Assembly (NCBI GenBank): GCA_902491135.1
Contig: CABUGR010000093.1
Coordinates: 1 to 5,429 of the forward strand
Length of the DNA stretch: 5,429 nucleotides
Direction of reading: 5' to 3'
Source: an uncultured Collinsella sp.
Lineage (GTDB): Bacteria; Actinomycetota; Coriobacteriia; Coriobacteriales; Coriobacteriaceae
The notes under the pieces are model-generated. The model had not been told where the DNA came from and did no database searches. It saw nothing but the letters and a program-made list of their open reading frames with translations. Shown one piece after another: positions 1-5,238 of the stretch. Position 1 is the stretch's first letter. Each line of letters opens with the position of its first letter. The translations under genes were made by a program, and so were the position numbers.

Positions 1-828
1 CACGATGCGTGCCTGGCGCTCGCGTGCTGCCGCCTCGCGCTCGCGTGCCTCGGCAAGCAGCTGCTCCCACAGAGCGGCGTCGTGCAGCTGCCAGCCCTCA
101 AAGCCCCAGCGCTCGCGTGCGGCGCCCGGGGCGCGGTCAGTCAGAATGTTCACGGCCTCCAGCAGCAGGCCGCCGCCGGCGCACGAGGCATCGACCAGCG
201 TGGGCAGGGCCTCGTTCTCGTAGTCGTCGGCCGTCAGCTCGCGCTCGCACAGTGCGGTCCAGCCGACCTGCGCCAGCACCAGAGCGGCGTAGTCGGGGCG
301 CAGCACGCGAGCGCCCTCGCCGGCGCGGGTCGCTGCGGGCGGCAGGCGTTTGAACAGCGGGTCGCCTGAAAGGTCCAGGCTGATGCTCGCGCGGCGCTGG
401 CGCAGCGAAAGCAGCAGGTGAACGTCGGGGTCGGCGGCATCGACATCGGCGCGACGCCCCGTGGTCTCGGCCAGACGGTCACACAGCGCGTCCTTGGCGC
501 GCAGGGCCGAGAAGCGCGTGTTGCGCAGCTGCTCGGTCACGCCGCGGGCGGTGATGGCGATGGTTGCTCCGGGGCGGACAATGCTCTCCCAGGCGATGTC
601 GTAAACGCCGTCGTACAGCCCATCGGCATCCTGCGCCTCAAAGCGCCCGAGTACCACGAACACGCGGCTCGCCAGGCGCGACCACAGACAGGCGCGGTAG
701 CCTTCTTCGAGCTCGCCCTCAAATGTAGCGCGGCCCTTCAGCCGGCGAACATGCGAAAGCCCGAGGCGTTTAAGCTCATCGGCGAGTGCGGACTCAAAGC
801 CCTCGGGGCAGCTTGCGTAAAATTCCAT
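1..828 (-). CDS. rlmL: RlmL-type 23S rRNA guanine-N2 methyltransferase (THUMP domain), N-terminal part
   Basis: The minus frame is open from the ATG at 828-826 to the window edge, giving 276 codons; the C-terminus is missing. The product begins MEFYASCPEGFESALADEL and follows the layout of E. coli RlmL. Residues about 1-150 form the ferredoxin-like/THUMP RNA-binding region, with the family-typical WSRLASRV (49-56), LRNTRFSALRAKDA (101-114) and ASISLDLSGDPLF (147-159). The Rossmann methyltransferase domain then starts, with DASCAGGGLLLEAV (213-226) in the place of SAM motif I and DRAPGARERWGFEGWQLHD (231-249) after it. The family methylates N2 of G2445 in 23S rRNA in the cytoplasm; in E. coli a fused RlmK half makes m7G2069, and whether that half exists here is outside the window. 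The start is supported by GAGAGG six bases upstream. Motif I departs from the usual DPxCGSGT. It is divergent from the HAD gene. Family assignment is firm; the exact target base is inferred. Confidence 0.9.
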   Translation of the reverse strand, partial: MEFYASCPEGFESALADELKRLGLSHVRRLKGRATFEGELEEGYRACLWSRLASRVFVVLGRFEAQDADGLYDGVYDIAWESIVRPGATIAITARGVTEQLRNTRFSALRAKDALCDRLAETTGRRADVDAADPDVHLLLSLRQRRASISLDLSGDPLFKRLPPAATRAGEGARVLRPDYAALVLAQVGWTALCERELTADDYENEALPTLVDASCAGGGLLLEAVNILTDRAPGAARERWGFEGWQLHDAALWEQLLAEAREREAAARERQARIV

Positions 829-855
829 GGGTGACCTCTCTGGTTGCGTCGCTCC

Positions 856-861
856 ATTATA
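856..861 (-). promoter_or_regulatory. -10 box of the rlmL promoter
   Basis: Read on the minus strand this is a perfect TATAAT, 27 bases before the rlmL ATG, so the transcript would start roughly 20 bases before the start codon. I cannot see a convincing -35 box at 16-18 bases upstream, so the promoter call rests on the -10 alone and on its position in a 75-base divergent intergenic region. Confidence 0.5.
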
Positions 862-865
862 TGAT
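860..865 (+). promoter_or_regulatory. Possible -10 box for the HAD phosphatase gene
   Basis: TATGAT matches the -10 consensus at five of six positions and would place the transcript start about 30 bases before the ATG at 904. No good -35 box is visible at the right distance. It overlaps the minus-strand TATAAT of rlmL by two bases, so the two promoters would compete for polymerase if both are real. Confidence 0.3.
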
Positions 866-891
866 GGATGTTTCGTTTGCCCTTATCCTCG

Positions 892-897
892 AAAGGA
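892..897 (+). promoter_or_regulatory. Ribosome binding site deciding the HAD gene start
   Basis: AAAGGA lies six bases before the ATG at 904. The frame also has an earlier ATG at 868, but that one has no purine-rich site ahead of it and would add 12 residues unlike the family N-terminus, so 904 is chosen. Confidence 0.75.
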
Positions 898-903
898 ACC
901 CAT

Positions 904-1731
904 ATGATTGATGCGTGTCCCGAACCCGCTGTGCTCTTTTTTGACGTGGACGGCACGCTAACGTCGTTCGATCCCGACGATATGACCGATAAGGACTTTT
1001 CGGCGGTTCGCCCCTCGCAGGCGGTGATCGAGGCGTTTCATCGTCTGCGCGACGCAGGGCACAAGGCGTTTATCTGCACGGGTCGTCCCTTGTGGCTGAT
1101 TGCCGATGGCCTGCGCGCGCTGAACCCGGCGGGTGTCGTTGCCATGGCGGGCGCCACGCTCGAGGTCGAGGGTCGCGTGGTGCATGAGGACTGCTTTGAC
1201 GAGGACGTTATCGAGGAGCTTGCGCGCCGTATGGCCGCGGCAGGGATTGAGGCCTTTTTCGAGACCAACGTGGCTACTTTTGCCCTGGAACCCGCGGGTG
1301 TTGAGCAGTCGTCTCTGATCGGCACTTCTGTGGTGCACAACGCCGAGGAGATGCGCGTCGACGGCAGTCTGCGCGTGGGCAAGGTATGCCTCAATGTGCC
1401 CAGTTTGGCTCGCGTAGCCAATGATGACGGCTTTATCGATTGCGAGTTTGAGCTGTGCAACACCGGTGGCCAGAATCGCGAGCTGAGCCCCAAGGGCATT
1501 GACAAGGGCGTGGGCGTTGCGCGAGCGCTGGCGTATCTGGGCCGCGAGGGAAATGCGCGCACCTTTGGCTTTGGCGATTCGGGCAACGACCTGGGCATGC
1601 TCGCCGCCGTCGAGACAGCCGTGGCCATGGGTAACGCCATGCCCGAGGTCAAGGCGGTCGCCGACTACGTGACCGACGATGTCGCACACGACGGTACCGT
1701 CACAGCGATGCAGCATTTCGGCCTCATCTAA
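904..1731 (+). CDS. Cof-type HAD-IIB family phosphatase
   Basis: A 275-residue cytoplasmic hydrolase of the haloacid dehalogenase superfamily, subfamily IIB (Cof/YidA-like). All four HAD motifs are visible. Motif I is FFDVDGTLT (12-20), with D14 as predicted nucleophile and D16 as acid/base. Motif II is CTGR (58-61), motif III is the lysine in SPKGIDKG (K197, or less likely K201), and motif IV is FGDSGNDLGML (223-233), whose aspartates bind Mg2+. The C-terminal AMGNAMPEVKAVADYVT stretch is a Cof-family signature. The insert between motifs II and III (about 85-185) is the C2b-type cap that sets substrate choice. Members dephosphorylate small phosphorylated metabolites such as sugar phosphates, flavin precursors or pyridoxal phosphate, but the substrate cannot be read from sequence. 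Length is normal for the family. It is divergent from rlmL and separated from the downstream transaldolase by 193 bases, so it may be monocistronic; no clear terminator follows it. Confidence 0.92.
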   Translation: MIDACPEPAVLFFDVDGTLTSFDPDDMTDKDFSAVRPSQAVIEAFHRLRDAGHKAFICTGRPLWLIADGLRALNPAGVVAMAGATLEVEGRVVHEDCFDEDVIEELARRMAAAGIEAFFETNVATFALEPAGVEQSSLIGTSVVHNAEEMRVDGSLRVGKVCLNVPSLARVANDDGFIDCEFELCNTGGQNRELSPKGIDKGVGVARALAYLGREGNARTFGFGDSGNDLGMLAAVETAVAMGNAMPEVKAVADYVTDDVAHDGTVTAMQHFGLI

Positions 1732-1792
1732 TGAATCCCGCGTTCTGACGTTTGCTCAAACTGCGACTCTTTGCTTTTGCATGCTCAATCGA

Positions 1793-1894
1793 TTTATCAA
1801 TCCAAACACTGAGGTGTTTATACCGTTCGCCGAGAAGATAAAAACCCGCAGTTCAAGCCTTGATAAACACAGGTAAAGTGTTTAGCAGCTTACC
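1793..1894 (+). promoter_or_regulatory. Inverted-repeat-rich leader upstream of transaldolase
   Basis: Within the AT-richer 193-base gap before the transaldolase are several exact dyads. TTTATCAA (1793-1800) is the reverse complement of TTGATAAA (1860-1867). AAACAC (1804-1809) pairs with GTGTTT (1814-1819). TAAACAC (1864-1870) pairs with GTGTTTA (1878-1884). GGTAA (1872-1876) can instead pair with TTACC (1890-1894), which excludes the previous hairpin. The AAACAC/GTGTTTA dyad therefore occurs twice about 60 bases apart, as paired operators would. No strong sigma-70 promoter is evident; TTGCTT (1771-1776) with TATCAA (1795-1800) at an 18-base spacing is only a weak candidate. Operator pair and attenuator-like leader are both possible; neither is proven. 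Confidence 0.4.
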
Positions 1895-1910
1895 GGCCGT
1901 ATGCAGACGA

Positions 1911-1915
1911 AAGGA
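1911..1915 (+). promoter_or_regulatory. Ribosome binding site deciding the transaldolase start
   Basis: AAGGA sits nine bases before the ATG at 1925. The earlier in-frame ATG at 1901 lies upstream of this site and would add eight residues (MQTKGIRQ) that the family lacks, so 1925 is preferred. Confidence 0.75.
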
Positions 1916-1924
1916 ATCAGGCAG

Positions 1925-2629
1925 ATGGCAATCAAGGTGTTCGCTGACGGTGCAAACCTCGAGGGCATGCTCGACATGTACGAGAACGGCAACGTTCAGG
2001 GTTTCACGACCAACCCGTCCCTTATGAAGAAGGGCGGCGTGACGGATTACCGCGCGTTTGCCAAGGAGGTCCTGGCCCATATCACCGATGTGTCCGTCTC
2101 GTTTGAGGTCTTTGCCGACGACGTCGAGACCATGGAGGTCGAGGCGTGCGAGATCGCTACCTGGGCCGAGAACGTCTACGTCAAGATTCCGTGCGTGACT
2201 ACCAAGGGCGAGTCCACCGCCGAGCTGGCGCGCAAGCTTTCCGCCGACGGCATCAAGGTCAACGTCACTACTATCTTTACGCCTACGCAGGTCGATGAGA
2301 TGGTCGAGGCCGTTGACACCGAGACGCCGTCCATCATTTCGCTCTTTGCCGGTCGCATCGCCGATACCGGTGTCGATCCCATTCCGTTTATGACGGAGTC
2401 GGTCAAGAAGGCCGCCGCAAAGCCCAACTGCGAGGTCCTGTGGGCGTCCACGCGCGAGCTCATCAACATTTACCAGGCCGAGGCCTGCGGTTGCCAGATC
2501 ATCACGGTACCCAACAGCATCCTGGCCAAGCGCAAGAACATTGGTCGCGACCCGTACGAGGTCTCGCTCGATACCGTGCGCGGTTTTGCCAAGGATATCG
2601 CCGCTTTGGGCTTCCATATTCTGCCGTAA
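1925..2629 (+). CDS. tal: Transaldolase (short, TalC/FSA-like length class)
   Basis: A 234-residue cytoplasmic (beta/alpha)8 class I aldolase of the pentose phosphate pathway. It is predicted to move a dihydroxyacetone unit between sedoheptulose-7-phosphate and glyceraldehyde-3-phosphate, giving erythrose-4-phosphate and fructose-6-phosphate. Visible landmarks are D8 in KVFADGANLE, TTNPSLM (28-34), the Schiff-base lysine K87 in YVKIP, NVTTIFT (113-119), SLFAGRIADTG (139-149) with the phosphate-binding R144, and WASTRE (173-178). Two positions that separate true transaldolases from fructose-6-phosphate aldolase are of the transaldolase kind: E61 (E96 in E. coli TalB, Gln in FSA) and F141 (F178 in TalB, Tyr in FSA). 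The length is that of the short MipB/TalC class rather than the roughly 315-residue TalB class. The gene converges with tex. Its last codons are echoed downstream at 2759-2782. The likely terminator is 2871-2915, an unusually long way off. Confidence 0.93.
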   Translation: MAIKVFADGANLEGMLDMYENGNVQGFTTNPSLMKKGGVTDYRAFAKEVLAHITDVSVSFEVFADDVETMEVEACEIATWAENVYVKIPCVTTKGESTAELARKLSADGIKVNVTTIFTPTQVDEMVEAVDTETPSIISLFAGRIADTGVDPIPFMTESVKKAAAKPNCEVLWASTRELINIYQAEACGCQIITVPNSILAKRKNIGRDPYEVSLDTVRGFAKDIAALGFHILP

Positions 2630-2659
2630 CGCGAACACTGGCTACGCCGCGGGCTGCTC

Positions 2660-2731
2660 GCCCCGGCCTTTCCTTTCCCTATCGCTCACGCGCTTCGCGA
2701 GGGTCGCGCTAGGCAAAGGAAAGGCCGGGGC
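2660..2731. repeat. 72-nt palindromic hairpin element (REP-like)
   Basis: GCCCCGGCCTTTCCTTT (2660-2676) is an exact 17-base reverse complement of 2715-2731. After one C/C mismatch the stem continues with CCTA (2678-2681) against TAGG (2710-2713). A small inner hairpin, CGCG (2689-2692) with CGCG (2696-2699), forms the apex. No T-run follows on either strand, so it is not a normal intrinsic terminator. It starts 30 bases after the transaldolase stop and lies between that stop and the relic copy of the gene end. It resembles the extragenic palindromes found between convergent genes; whether it recurs elsewhere in the genome cannot be seen here. Confidence 0.75.
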
Positions 2732-2758
2732 TGCCGACACGAGCTTGCCAGCAAGTTG

Positions 2759-2782
2759 GCGCTTGGCTTCCATATCCTGCCG
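2759..2782 (+). pseudogene. Relic copy of the transaldolase 3' end
   Basis: These 24 bases read ALGFHILP, the same eight residues that end the transaldolase (2603-2626). Identity is 20 of 24 bases, and all four differences are synonymous (GCT/GCG, TTG/CTT at two positions, ATT/ATC). The offset is 156 bases, so the copy is in the same frame, with only the TAA at 2627 in between. At the stop position the relic has TGG. It has no start or promoter of its own and is not a gene. The silent-only divergence suggests it derives from a different coding allele or paralogue, not from decay of a recent duplicate. Confidence 0.65.
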
Positions 2783-2785
2783 TGG

Positions 2786-3001
2786 GCAAAGGTACCCCCG
2801 CCTGCGCCGTGCAAAATTGAGAGTATTCAGCAAGGTAAAGGTCTTTATCAGTTAACCGAAGCATGGAACGGCCCCCGTTTTGGCTCTGACGACGCTAAAA
2901 CGGGGGCTGTTTTTTGCTTTTTCGTCTCTGAGGGGCATCCGGAACGGTGGAATTTGCAGAATACTCGCGATTTTGCACATCGCTACAGGGGGTACCTTTG
3001 C
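2786..3001. repeat. Inverted pair of a 48-nt motif enclosing a terminator
   Basis: The left arm 2786-2833 and right arm 2954-3001 are collinear reverse complements with no gaps. The matched blocks are GCAAAGGTACCCCC, then 9 variable bases, GTGCAAAAT, 3 variable bases, GAGTATTC, 1 variable base, and GCAA. Read on the opposite strand the right arm gives the same blocks with identical spacing, and about 38 of 48 positions pair. The left arm starts directly after the relic transaldolase end, and the right arm begins nine bases after the tex stop, so each copy reads outward from its gene in the same sense. It could be a MITE-like element or two copies of a 3'-UTR motif; no target duplication is evident. 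Confidence 0.75.
2871..2915 (+). terminator. Strong intrinsic terminator for the transaldolase transcript
   Basis: The stem GCCCCCGTTTTGGC (2871-2884) pairs with GCTAAAACGGGGGC (2894-2907): 14 pairs with one G.T wobble around a 9-base loop. TGTTTTTT follows, and then a second T-run (2917-2922). On the minus strand the flank is CGTTCC with no T-run, so it should stop plus-strand transcription only. It lies 241 bases past the transaldolase stop, beyond the hairpin element and the relic gene end. Confidence 0.9.
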
Positions 3002-3010
3002 TTTGGCGGT

Positions 3011-5158
3011 TTACTTGCCCTGCACCATGGTGAGCGAGATCTTCTTGCGGTCGCGATCGACCTTTTCCACCCACACCTTTACCGTGTCGCCGACGCGCAC
3101 CACGTCGCTCGGGTGCTTGACGAAGCGGTTGGCCAGCTTGGAGATGTGCACGAGGCCGTCCTGGTGCACACCCACGTCGACGAAGGCGCCAAAGTCGACG
3201 ACGTTGCGCACCGTGCCCTTGAGTTCCATGCCGGGCTCCAGGTCGTCGATGGAAAGTGCCGAGCGGCTAAAGGCCACCTCGGGCGCGTCGTCGCGCGGGT
3301 CGCGGCCGGGCTTCTTGAGCTCGTTGACAATGTCGATGAGCGTCAGGGTGCCGCAGTCCAGGTCGCTTGCCAGCGCCGAGATGCTGCCCAGGCGGCGCTC
3401 GATGTCGGGCACGCCGCCGCGGCTGAGCTCGCTTGCTTTAACGCCGGCGCGTTCCAAGACGGACGTGGCCACCTCGTAGCTTTCGGGGTGGACGCTCGTT
3501 GCGTCGAGCGGGTTCTTACCGCCGCTAATTCGCAAAAAGCCTGCAGCGTTGAGATATGCCTTGGGTCCCAGCTTGGGGACCTTCTTGAGCTGGCGGCGAT
3601 CGGTGAAGGCGCCGTTTTCCTCGCGGAAAGCCACGATGTTCTTGGCCACGCTCGGCGTGATGCCCGAAACGTATCCCAGCAGGCTCGCGCTCGCGGTGTT
3701 GACGTCGACGCCCACGCGGTTGACGACGTCCTCCACCACGTGGCCCAGGGTGCGCGAGAGCTCGGCCTGGTCAAGGTCGTGCTGGTACTGGCCCACGCCG
3801 ATGGACTGGGGCGGAATCTTGACGAGCTCTGCCAGTGGGTCCTGCAGGCGGCGGCCCAGGCTCATGGCGCCGCGCACGGTGACGTCCAGGTCGGGATACT
3901 CCTGGCTCGCGAGCTCGGAGGCGGAGTACACCGACGCGCCGGCCTCGTTAACAATGGTGTATCGCAGCCCAGGCGCCTGCTCGGCAATGAACTCCGAGAC
4001 GACTTCCTCGGTCTCGCGGCTGGCGGTGCCGTTGCCGATGACGATGGTGTTGACGCCGTCCTTTTTGACGAGGCGGGCGAGCTCGCGCTTGGTGCCGGCG
4101 ACGTCGTGGCGCGGCTTGGTGGGGTAGACCACGCCGTGGTCGAGTAGCTTGCCGGTCTCGTCCATGACGGCGACCTTGCAGCCGGTGCGGTAGCCCGGAT
4201 CGAGCGCGAGCACGCGGGCGCCGCGCACGGGGCGCGCCGAGAGCAGGCCCTCGAGATTCTTGGCAAAGACGTTGATGGCCTCGGTCTGGGCGCGAACGGT
4301 GAGCTTGGCGCGGGCCTCGCGCTCCAGCGAGGGGGCCATGAGGCGCTTGTAACCGTCGGCGATGGCGGCGTCAAAGACGGGCGCGAAGACGCCCTGGCGT
4401 CGGGGCCAACGGCTGCCGAGGCGTGCCGTGGCGGCGGCGCCGTCGACGTTCACGCGCACGCGGAGCTTGCCCTCGCGCTCACCGCGGTCGATAGCCAGCA
4501 CACGGTGGTTGGGGATGCGGCGCAGCGGCTCATCATAGCTGTAGTACGGCTCGTAGGGAGTCTTCTCGGCGGGGTCGGTCGCCTCGACGACGATATCGGC
4601 GGTGTTTTGCGTAAAGGCGCGCAGGTCGGCGACGTTCTCGGGGTCCTCGGCCACCGTCTCGGCCACGATGTCCGCCGCGCCGGCGAGCGCCTTTTCGGGC
4701 GTGTCGAAGCCGGCCTCCTCGTTGACGTATGCCGCGGCAGCGTCGAGTGCGCTGCCCTTGGCCGAGGCCTGCATGATGATCATGTTGGCAAGCGGCTCCA
4801 GGCCGGCCTCGTGGGCCTTCTGCGCGCGGGTCATACGCTTTTTGCGGTAGGGCTTGTAGAGGTCCTCGACACGCTGGAGCTGCGTGGCCTCGCGAATCTG
4901 TTGTTCGAGCTCGGGCGTAAGTTTGCCCTGGGCGTCGATGAGCAGAATGACGTCCTCTTTGCGCTGCTCAAGATTGCGCAGGTAAGACAGGCGCTCGTCG
5001 AGTGCGCGCAGGGCGACGTCGTCCATGCCGCCCGTGGCTTCTTTGTGGTAGCGCGAGATAAAGGGGATGGTGTTGCCCTCGTCGATGAGCTTGACGGCCG
5101 CCTCGATATTGGCGGCCTTAAGGTTGAGCTCGCGGGCGAGCTGGGCGATAAGATCCAT
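3011..5158 (-). CDS. tex: Tex, S1-domain RNA-binding transcription accessory protein
   Basis: A complete 715-residue member of the Tex/YhgF family, close in length to B. subtilis YdcI and slightly shorter than the proteobacterial proteins. The helical N-terminal domain spans about 1-190, with GNTIPFISRYHKEATGGMD (28-46) and DLYKPYRKKR (99-108) as hallmarks. The YqgF/RNase H-like domain is at about 313-440, opening with VLALDPGYRTGCKVAV (316-331) and carrying IGNGTASRETE (374-384) and VNEAGASVYSASE (403-415). Helix-hairpin-helix motifs follow at about 480-545 (VDVNTAS to LGPKAYLNAAGFLRI), and the S1 RNA-binding domain at 640-711 (GTVRNVVDFGAFVDVGVHQDG). Tex binds nucleic acids, associates with transcription, and affects toxin expression or stress fitness in several bacteria; its biochemical role is not fully settled. 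The start at 5158 fits the family (MDLIAQLARELNL). It is alone on its strand here, convergent with transaldolase, and has no obvious minus-strand terminator. Confidence 0.97.
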   Translation of the reverse strand: MDLIAQLARELNLKAANIEAAVKLIDEGNTIPFISRYHKEATGGMDDVALRALDERLSYLRNLEQRKEDVILLIDAQGKLTPELEQQIREATQLQRVEDLYKPYRKKRMTRAQKAHEAGLEPLANMIIMQASAKGSALDAAAAYVNEEAGFDTPEKALAGAADIVAETVAEDPENVADLRAFTQNTADIVVEATDPAEKTPYEPYYSYDEPLRRIPNHRVLAIDRGEREGKLRVRVNVDGAAATARLGSRWPRRQGVFAPVFDAAIADGYKRLMAPSLEREARAKLTVRAQTEAINVFAKNLEGLLSARPVRGARVLALDPGYRTGCKVAVMDETGKLLDHGVVYPTKPRHDVAGTKRELARLVKKDGVNTIVIGNGTASRETEEVVSEFIAEQAPGLRYTIVNEAGASVYSASELASQEYPDLDVTVRGAMSLGRRLQDPLAELVKIPPQSIGVGQYQHDLDQAELSRTLGHVVEDVVNRVGVDVNTASASLLGYVSGITPSVAKNIVAFREENGAFTDRRQLKKVPKLGPKAYLNAAGFLRISGGKNPLDATSVHPESYEVATSVLERAGVKASELSRGGVPDIERRLGSISALASDLDCGTLTLIDIVNELKKPGRDPRDDAPEVAFSRSALSIDDLEPGMELKGTVRNVVDFGAFVDVGVHQDGLVHISKLANRFVKHPSDVVRVGDTVKVWVEKVDRDRKKISLTMVQGK

Positions 5159-5162
5159 GGGA

Positions 5163-5168
5163 CTCCTT
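5163..5168 (-). promoter_or_regulatory. Ribosome binding site deciding the tex start
   Basis: On the minus strand AAGGAG lies four bases before the ATG at 5158-5156. The same frame stays open to an ATG at 5245, but those 29 extra residues run back into the palindromic element and are unlike Tex proteins, so 5158 is the start. Confidence 0.8.
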
Positions 5169-5216
5169 GCGTTTAAGGTGCGTTTGCAACACAGGGCTAC
5201 CAAGGATACCACCCGT

Positions 5217-5235
5217 CCCAAAAGGCTGTTTTGGG
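5217..5235. repeat. Short hairpin upstream of tex
   Basis: CCCAAAA (5217-5223) and TTTTGGG (5229-5235) form a perfect 7-bp stem with a 5-base loop, 58 bases before the tex start and three bases from the edge of the palindromic element. There is no T-run, so it is not a terminator. On the minus strand a weak -10-like TATCCT (5208-5203) lies just downstream, so this dyad would occupy the -35 area of a tex promoter. Its role is unknown; an operator is one possibility. Confidence 0.4.
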
Positions 5236-5238
5236 GCC

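Noticed and set aside
418..834. Plus-strand open frame of 138 codons over rlmL
   Set aside because: Opposite strand of the conserved RlmL N-terminus and no family resemblance.
958..1716. Minus-strand open frame of 252 codons inside the HAD gene
   Set aside because: Antisense shadow caused by GC-rich codon use; the plus-strand protein has all HAD motifs and the minus product shows none.
1741..1780. Possible terminator after the HAD gene (GTTTG-CT-CAAAC followed by T-rich sequence)
   Set aside because: The stem is only 4-5 AT-rich pairs with a tiny loop and the T-run is broken; too weak to call.
1679..1876. Small plus-strand open frame of 65 codons overlapping the HAD gene end and the transaldolase leader
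   Set aside because: Starts within the HAD gene in another frame, has no Shine-Dalgarno sequence and no recognisable product; a leader peptide is not supported.
1853..2638. Minus-strand open frame of 261 codons over transaldolase
   Set aside because: Antisense shadow of a clearly coding gene, with no ribosome site or recognisable motif.
2756..4147. Long plus-strand open frame of 463 codons starting at a TTG
   Set aside because: Most of it is antisense to tex, whose protein is clearly conserved. The start of the frame is the transaldolase relic tail, and the terminator at 2871-2915 lies within it. The product has no recognisable domain.
4505..5176. Plus-strand open frame of 223 codons over the 5' part of tex
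   Set aside because: Shadow of the conserved Tex N-terminal domain; composition is leucine, valine and glycine rich as expected from reversed codons.
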